From: Cytophagaceae bacterium
Lineage (GTDB): Bacteria > Bacteroidota > Bacteroidia > Cytophagales > Spirosomataceae
Direction: 5' to 3'
Length of the DNA: 8,675 nucleotides
Assembly (NCBI GenBank): GCA_947471105.1
Contig: CANIYB010000085.1
Coordinates: 1-8,675, forward strand
Below are positions 5,511 to 8,675 of this stretch, one piece after another (position 1 is the stretch's first letter; each line of letters opens with the position of its first letter). The notes under the pieces are model-generated. The model saw only the letters and a list, made by a program, of their open reading frames with translations. It had not been told where the DNA came from and made no database searches. The translations under genes were made by a program, and so were the position numbers.

Positions 5511-6776
5511 ATGAAAAAAATCTTACTCATCATAGCGCTACCCTTGCTGGCTCAGGCGCAGAAAATTGACAAAATCATTACGCGCGCAGAAACGGAGCGG
5601 ATCGAAACTTATTTAGCCTCAGACGAGCTAGCGGGTAGAAAACCCTTTACGCCAGGCATTGAAAAGGCCGCAAATTTCATTGCGGGAGAATTCAAAAAAG
5701 CAAAATTACAAAAGACCAATGGGACATATTTGCAGACTTTTCCTATGTTTAAGTCTTCGCTAATTTCCGCTTCCATACGCGTAGATGATAAATCTTTAGA
5801 GGCAAACCATATCGCGATTATTTCTAAAAATCCTTCGATGGAACTCGACGAAAAATCGGGTTACGAAGTGGCGAGCATTCAGGAGGGAGAGAATTTTGGC
5901 CAAAAAGCCTATAAGATTATGAATGCCAAAAAGCCAACCATCGCTTTCTTGCACGAAAGTTTTGCTAAATACATTCCGCGTCTTTCTAGCAGAGGAGCGC
6001 TCAGAGAAACGCAAGTCAACATTATTTTCGTGATCGCCAATGCCATTCCTTCGCAGTTTAAAATCACCGCGACCCAACAAGTAGAACGTCTCGAATTAGC
6101 TAATGTCGTTGGGATCCTTCCTGGAAAATCTCGTCCAAATGAATACGTTATTTTCTCCGGCCACTATGATCACTTAGGGATCGGGAAAGCCATGCAAGGG
6201 GATTCCATCTACAACGGGGCAAATGACGATGCTGCTGGAACAACCGCTATGATGATGCTAGCAAAATACTACGCTAAAAAGCGCGATAACGAACGCACCC
6301 TAATTTTTGCGGCATTTACAGCTGAGGAAAGCGGTGGCCACGGAAGTTCTTATTTCTCGAAGCAATTTAATCCAGACCAAGTGATGGCCATGTTTAATCT
6401 AGAGATGATTGGAACGGAAAGCAAGTGGGGCAAAAATAGCGCCTACATCACAGGCTATGAGAAGTCTTCCATGGGTGAAATTTTGAAGAAGAACTTAACC
6501 GGATCTCCATTTACCTTTTATCCAGATCCATACCCAGACCAAAACTTATTTTACCGTTCAGACAATGCGACTTTAGCAGAATTAGGCGTTCCCGCACATA
6601 CCATTTCTACCTCTAAAATGGATAGTGAACCTAATTACCACAAAGCAAGCGATGAAGTAAAGACTTTGGACTTAGAAAATATGACCGAAATTATTAAGGC
6701 GATCGCTAAGAGCGCGACGAGCATTATTTCAGGGGAAGATACCCCTAGCCGCGTAGACACGACCAAGCTGAAATAA
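5511..6776 (+). CDS. Secreted M28-family zinc metallopeptidase (aminopeptidase-like)
   Basis: Encodes 421 residues; a peptidase acting in the periplasm or outside the cell, likely removing N-terminal residues from peptides. Signal peptide 1-16 (MKKILLIIALPLLAQA-Q). Residues 18-80 match the usual N-terminal region of M28 proteins (YLASDELAGR-x-x-TPG). The catalytic zinc-site residues are in order: H218 and D220 in SGHYDH, the bridging D239 in GANDDAAG, catalytic base E272 and ligand E273 in TAEESGGHGS, E298 in FNLEMIG, and H363 in PAHTIS. The residue at 298 is more often Asp in model M28 enzymes; Glu is a conservative change and not evidence of inactivity. The ATG at 5511 gives the signal peptide and sits behind a perfect -7 box. 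The gene is monocistronic, with a weak hairpin after it. Its G+C looks somewhat higher than the neighbouring gap. Confidence 0.93.
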   Translation: MKKILLIIALPLLAQAQKIDKIITRAETERIETYLASDELAGRKPFTPGIEKAANFIAGEFKKAKLQKTNGTYLQTFPMFKSSLISASIRVDDKSLEANHIAIISKNPSMELDEKSGYEVASIQEGENFGQKAYKIMNAKKPTIAFLHESFAKYIPRLSSRGALRETQVNIIFVIANAIPSQFKITATQQVERLELANVVGILPGKSRPNEYVIFSGHYDHLGIGKAMQGDSIYNGANDDAAGTTAMMMLAKYYAKKRDNERTLIFAAFTAEESGGHGSSYFSKQFNPDQVMAMFNLEMIGTESKWGKNSAYITGYEKSSMGEILKKNLTGSPFTFYPDPYPDQNLFYRSDNATLAELGVPAHTISTSKMDSEPNYHKASDEVKTLDLENMTEIIKAIAKSATSIISGEDTPSRVDTTKLK

Positions 6777-6807
6777 TAAAACCATGAATAAAAGAATCAA
6801 ATAAGAG

Positions 6808-6829
6808 AGTAAAAGGAACTAATTTTACT
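6808..6829 (+). terminator. Weak hairpin after the M28 peptidase gene
   Basis: AGTAAAA (6808-6814) pairs perfectly with TTTTACT (6823-6829) around an eight-base loop and is followed by TTTGTTT. The stem is A+T-rich and the T-run is interrupted, so termination would be inefficient. It abuts the -33 box of the next gene's promoter. Confidence 0.35.
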
Positions 6830-6833
6830 TTTG

Positions 6834-6862
6834 TTTGACAATTTATGTTGTTTTATCCTTTG
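6834..6862 (+). promoter_or_regulatory. Probable promoter of the CarboxypepD_reg-like gene
   Basis: TTTGACA (6834-6840) is followed after 16 bases from the TTTG by TATCCTTTG (6854-6862). This is the -7 consensus TAnnTTTG with one extra base between its halves. Transcription would begin near 6870 with a leader of about 60 bases to the ATG at 6932. Confidence 0.45.
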
Positions 6863-6931
6863 ATAGGTAGGATTAAAAAGGTAGAAAAACGGATTTAAAT
6901 TTTTGGTGATTATTTTTTTTGCATCTATATA

Positions 6932-8227
6932 ATGAAAACTAACCTACACCTTTATTTTCGAGGAATCATTGGATTATTCTTCATCATTCTTGCCCAGATG
7001 CAATCAGAAGCCCGTTTCTCTGCCTATCACATGACGGATTCCAGTTCGTTCAAACAATTCAAAGGATCTATTTTAGACAGTAAAACAAGGAATGAACTAA
7101 TCTTTGCCAGTATTACCGTTTCCGGAACAAACATCTCGACCATTAGCAATACTGAGGGAAAATTCTCCATTAAAATCCCAACAGAAAAGCAGAATTTAAA
7201 TCTTATCATTTCATTTTTGGGATATAAAAATAAGGTGGTTCCTATAAAAGAATTAAAATCTGAAAAAAATGTGTTGTATTTGGAACCCAGCAATACGATC
7301 CTTGAAGAAGTAGTGGTAAAAGTGGCGGATGCAAAAAATATATTTTTAGGGGTATTAAATAATCGATTACAAAATTATGGAAATGACCCCATTCAGATGA
7401 CCGGTTTTTACCGGGAAACCATTCGGAAACGGCGTACCTACGTCTCCCTTTCTGAATCATTAGTTAATATTCAAAAACAACCTTTTTCAGTAGGTTCGCA
7501 AGACGAAATCAATCTTTTTAAGGGTAGAAAAAACACGGATTACGCTAAATTAGACACGGTAAATTTTAAATTACAAGGGGGTCCTTTTTCGGCCTTATTC
7601 ATTGATTTAATCAAATATCCCAAGTTTTTATTTTCAGAAACTGCATTCGAATTATATGATTTTAGTATAGAGGAAATTACCCAAATAAATGAAAACCAAG
7701 TGTTGGTTTTAGCATTCAAACAAAAACCAACCAACGAAGATCCACTCTACCATGGGAAAATGTACATCGATGTAAAAAGTCTTGCTGTCATAAGCGCTAC
7801 GTTCCAACTAAATGTAAAGGATAAAGCCAAGGCAGGACTTCAATTTACACGTAAAAAACCTGTTGGCGTCGATCTTTATCCCACTGAAGTACGCTATCAA
7901 ATTAATTACCGACAAGAAAATGGTAAATGGATTTTTGCCTATTCTCGTGGAGATTTAACGTTTAAATTAAATTGGGACAAAAGGATATTCAACACGATCT
8001 ATAGCACCACGTTTGAAATGGCCGTCACCGATTGGAAAAAAAAGGACATCAAAGAGAATCAAAATACTCAAAAATTGACCTCCAATGTAATTATGTCAGA
8101 TAAAGTTTTAAGTTTAGCGGACCCAGATTTTTGGGGAGCATATAATATCATAGAGCCTGAAAAATCCATAGAGACAGCCATCCGAAAAATTCAAAGAAAA
8201 GCATTGAATGAGCTTTCAAACGATTAA
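6932..8227 (+). CDS. Exported CarboxypepD_reg-like domain protein
   Basis: Encodes 431 residues. Residues 1-28 are a signal sequence with hydrophobic core GIIGLFFIILA. Residues 43-129 form a carboxypeptidase-regulatory-like beta-sandwich: F-x-G-x-I-x-D-x-x-T, FASITVSGTN, TEGKFSI and FLGYKNK, ending in ILEEVVV. That signature is seen at the N-terminus of TonB-dependent receptors and related outer-membrane-associated proteins in Bacteroidota. Residues 135-431 are a family-typical C-terminal region opening with an NNRLQNYGNDPIQMTGFYRE segment and rich in alternating beta-strand patterns. It has no TonB plug or barrel, being far too short for a SusC-type receptor. No catalytic motif is seen. The location is probably periplasmic or at the outer membrane; the precise role is unknown. 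The gene has its own promoter and an intact frame. Confidence 0.85.
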   Translation: MKTNLHLYFRGIIGLFFIILAQMQSEARFSAYHMTDSSSFKQFKGSILDSKTRNELIFASITVSGTNISTISNTEGKFSIKIPTEKQNLNLIISFLGYKNKVVPIKELKSEKNVLYLEPSNTILEEVVVKVADAKNIFLGVLNNRLQNYGNDPIQMTGFYRETIRKRRTYVSLSESLVNIQKQPFSVGSQDEINLFKGRKNTDYAKLDTVNFKLQGGPFSALFIDLIKYPKFLFSETAFELYDFSIEEITQINENQVLVLAFKQKPTNEDPLYHGKMYIDVKSLAVISATFQLNVKDKAKAGLQFTRKKPVGVDLYPTEVRYQINYRQENGKWIFAYSRGDLTFKLNWDKRIFNTIYSTTFEMAVTDWKKKDIKENQNTQKLTSNVIMSDKVLSLADPDFWGAYNIIEPEKSIETAIRKIQRKALNELSND

Positions 8228-8233
8228 ATACTA

Positions 8234-8255
8234 GCTTTAAAGCATATTGATCAAT
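8234..8255. other. Two adjacent perfect 10-bp palindromes
   Basis: GCTTTAAAGC (8234-8243) and ATTGATCAAT (8246-8255) are each exact palindromes, two bases apart, seven bases after the stop of the preceding gene and 85 bases before the acylase start. They could be operator half-sites for the acylase gene, or chance in AT-rich DNA. Neither makes a usable terminator (no loop, no T-run). Confidence 0.3.
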
Positions 8256-8339
8256 TCCTTACCATGGCAGATAACTTTTAGAAAGTACAAACCAGTCGTC
8301 CAGATTTTATTCCTATTTTTATAAAATTATCAACAAGCC

Positions 8340-8675
8340 ATGCAGAAATCATTTATACTCATTTTGCTGTTTTTCTCCTTCACGAGCTTAGCTAAAATCA
8401 ATGGTCCATTTGAGGCCCAGGCGAAAAGAGTGATCATTCACCGCGATGAATGGGGAATTCCGCACATATACGGAAAGACCGATGCGGATGCTGTATTTGG
8501 ACTCATGTATGCACAATGTGAGGATGATTTTGCCCGAGTAGAAATGAATTACATTGAAAAATTAGGTCGAATGTCTGAAGTCAAAGGGGAAAAAGAGTTG
8601 GCCTATGATCTTTATATCAAATTAATCATTGACGCCAACGAGGCCAAAGAAGATTACAAAACAAGCCCTCTCTGG
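8340..8675 (+). CDS. Penicillin acylase family protein, N-terminal part (cut by window end)
   Basis: The frame from ATG 8340 stays open to the last base: 112 codons with no stop. Residues 1-18 are a signal peptide (MQKSFILILLFFSFTSLA). From about residue 31 the sequence VIIHRDEWGIPHIYGKTDAD, then AVFGLMYAQCEDDFARVE and YIEKLGR, is the characteristic start of the alpha chain of penicillin amidase / acyl-homoserine-lactone acylase type enzymes. These are Ntn hydrolases that cleave amide bonds and self-process to alpha and beta chains in the periplasm. The linker and catalytic N-terminal serine of the beta chain lie beyond the window, so activity and substrate class (beta-lactam, acyl-homoserine lactone or other) cannot be judged. 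TATTTTTA (8314-8321), one base off the -7 consensus, might be its promoter. Confidence 0.88.
   Translation, partial: MQKSFILILLFFSFTSLAKINGPFEAQAKRVIIHRDEWGIPHIYGKTDADAVFGLMYAQCEDDFARVEMNYIEKLGRMSEVKGEKELAYDLYIKLIIDANEAKEDYKTSPLW

Noticed and set aside
7027..7734. Three minus-strand open frames inside the CarboxypepD_reg-like gene
   Set aside because: They are shadows of the plus-strand gene with no start context or domain signal.

Overview
This looks like a chromosomal window from a Bacteroidota bacterium, probably of the Cytophagia. The grounds are: AT-rich DNA; secreted proteins ending in type IX secretion (T9SS) sorting domains; Bacteroidota-style promoter boxes (TTTG and TAnnTTTG); no Shine-Dalgarno sequence in front of any start; and Bacteroidota-typical families (CarboxypepD_reg-like protein, the MEVHHHSHHP-type membrane protein). 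A genus cannot be assigned from the sequence alone.

Layout. Positions 1-69 hold the first copy of a short interspersed repeat, followed by a strong bidirectional-type hairpin terminator (221-251) and a promoter. Two tandem paralogous secreted metallophosphoesterases follow (333-1970 and 1972-3678). They are separated by one base and carry two different kinds of C-terminal sorting domain. A gap containing the second repeat copy leads to a small membrane-anchored protein (4057-4824). The third repeat copy lies directly after it, so this gene sits between direct repeats. The 686-base gap 4825-5510 is not empty. On the minus strand it holds an intact 51-codon gene resembling the small partner of zeta-toxin-like loci, overlapping an apparent 3' remnant of a zeta-toxin-like P-loop kinase. 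Both are bracketed by a 16-bp direct repeat. Then come a secreted M28 metallopeptidase (5511-6776), an exported CarboxypepD_reg-like protein (6932-8227), and the first 112 codons of a penicillin-acylase-family enzyme that runs off the right edge (8340 onward).

How the genes fit together. Five of the six plus-strand genes have signal peptides, and the sixth has an N-terminal membrane helix. The window is therefore mainly a run of cell-envelope and extracellular hydrolases: phosphatase, peptidase and amidase. Only the phosphoesterase pair looks like an operon; the others have their own upstream gaps, some with recognisable promoters. The least ordinary parts are the three-copy repeat, which bounds gene blocks in direct orientation, and the decayed toxin-antitoxin-like fragment in the long gap. 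I see no CRISPR array, rRNA, tRNA, transposase or integrase in the window.
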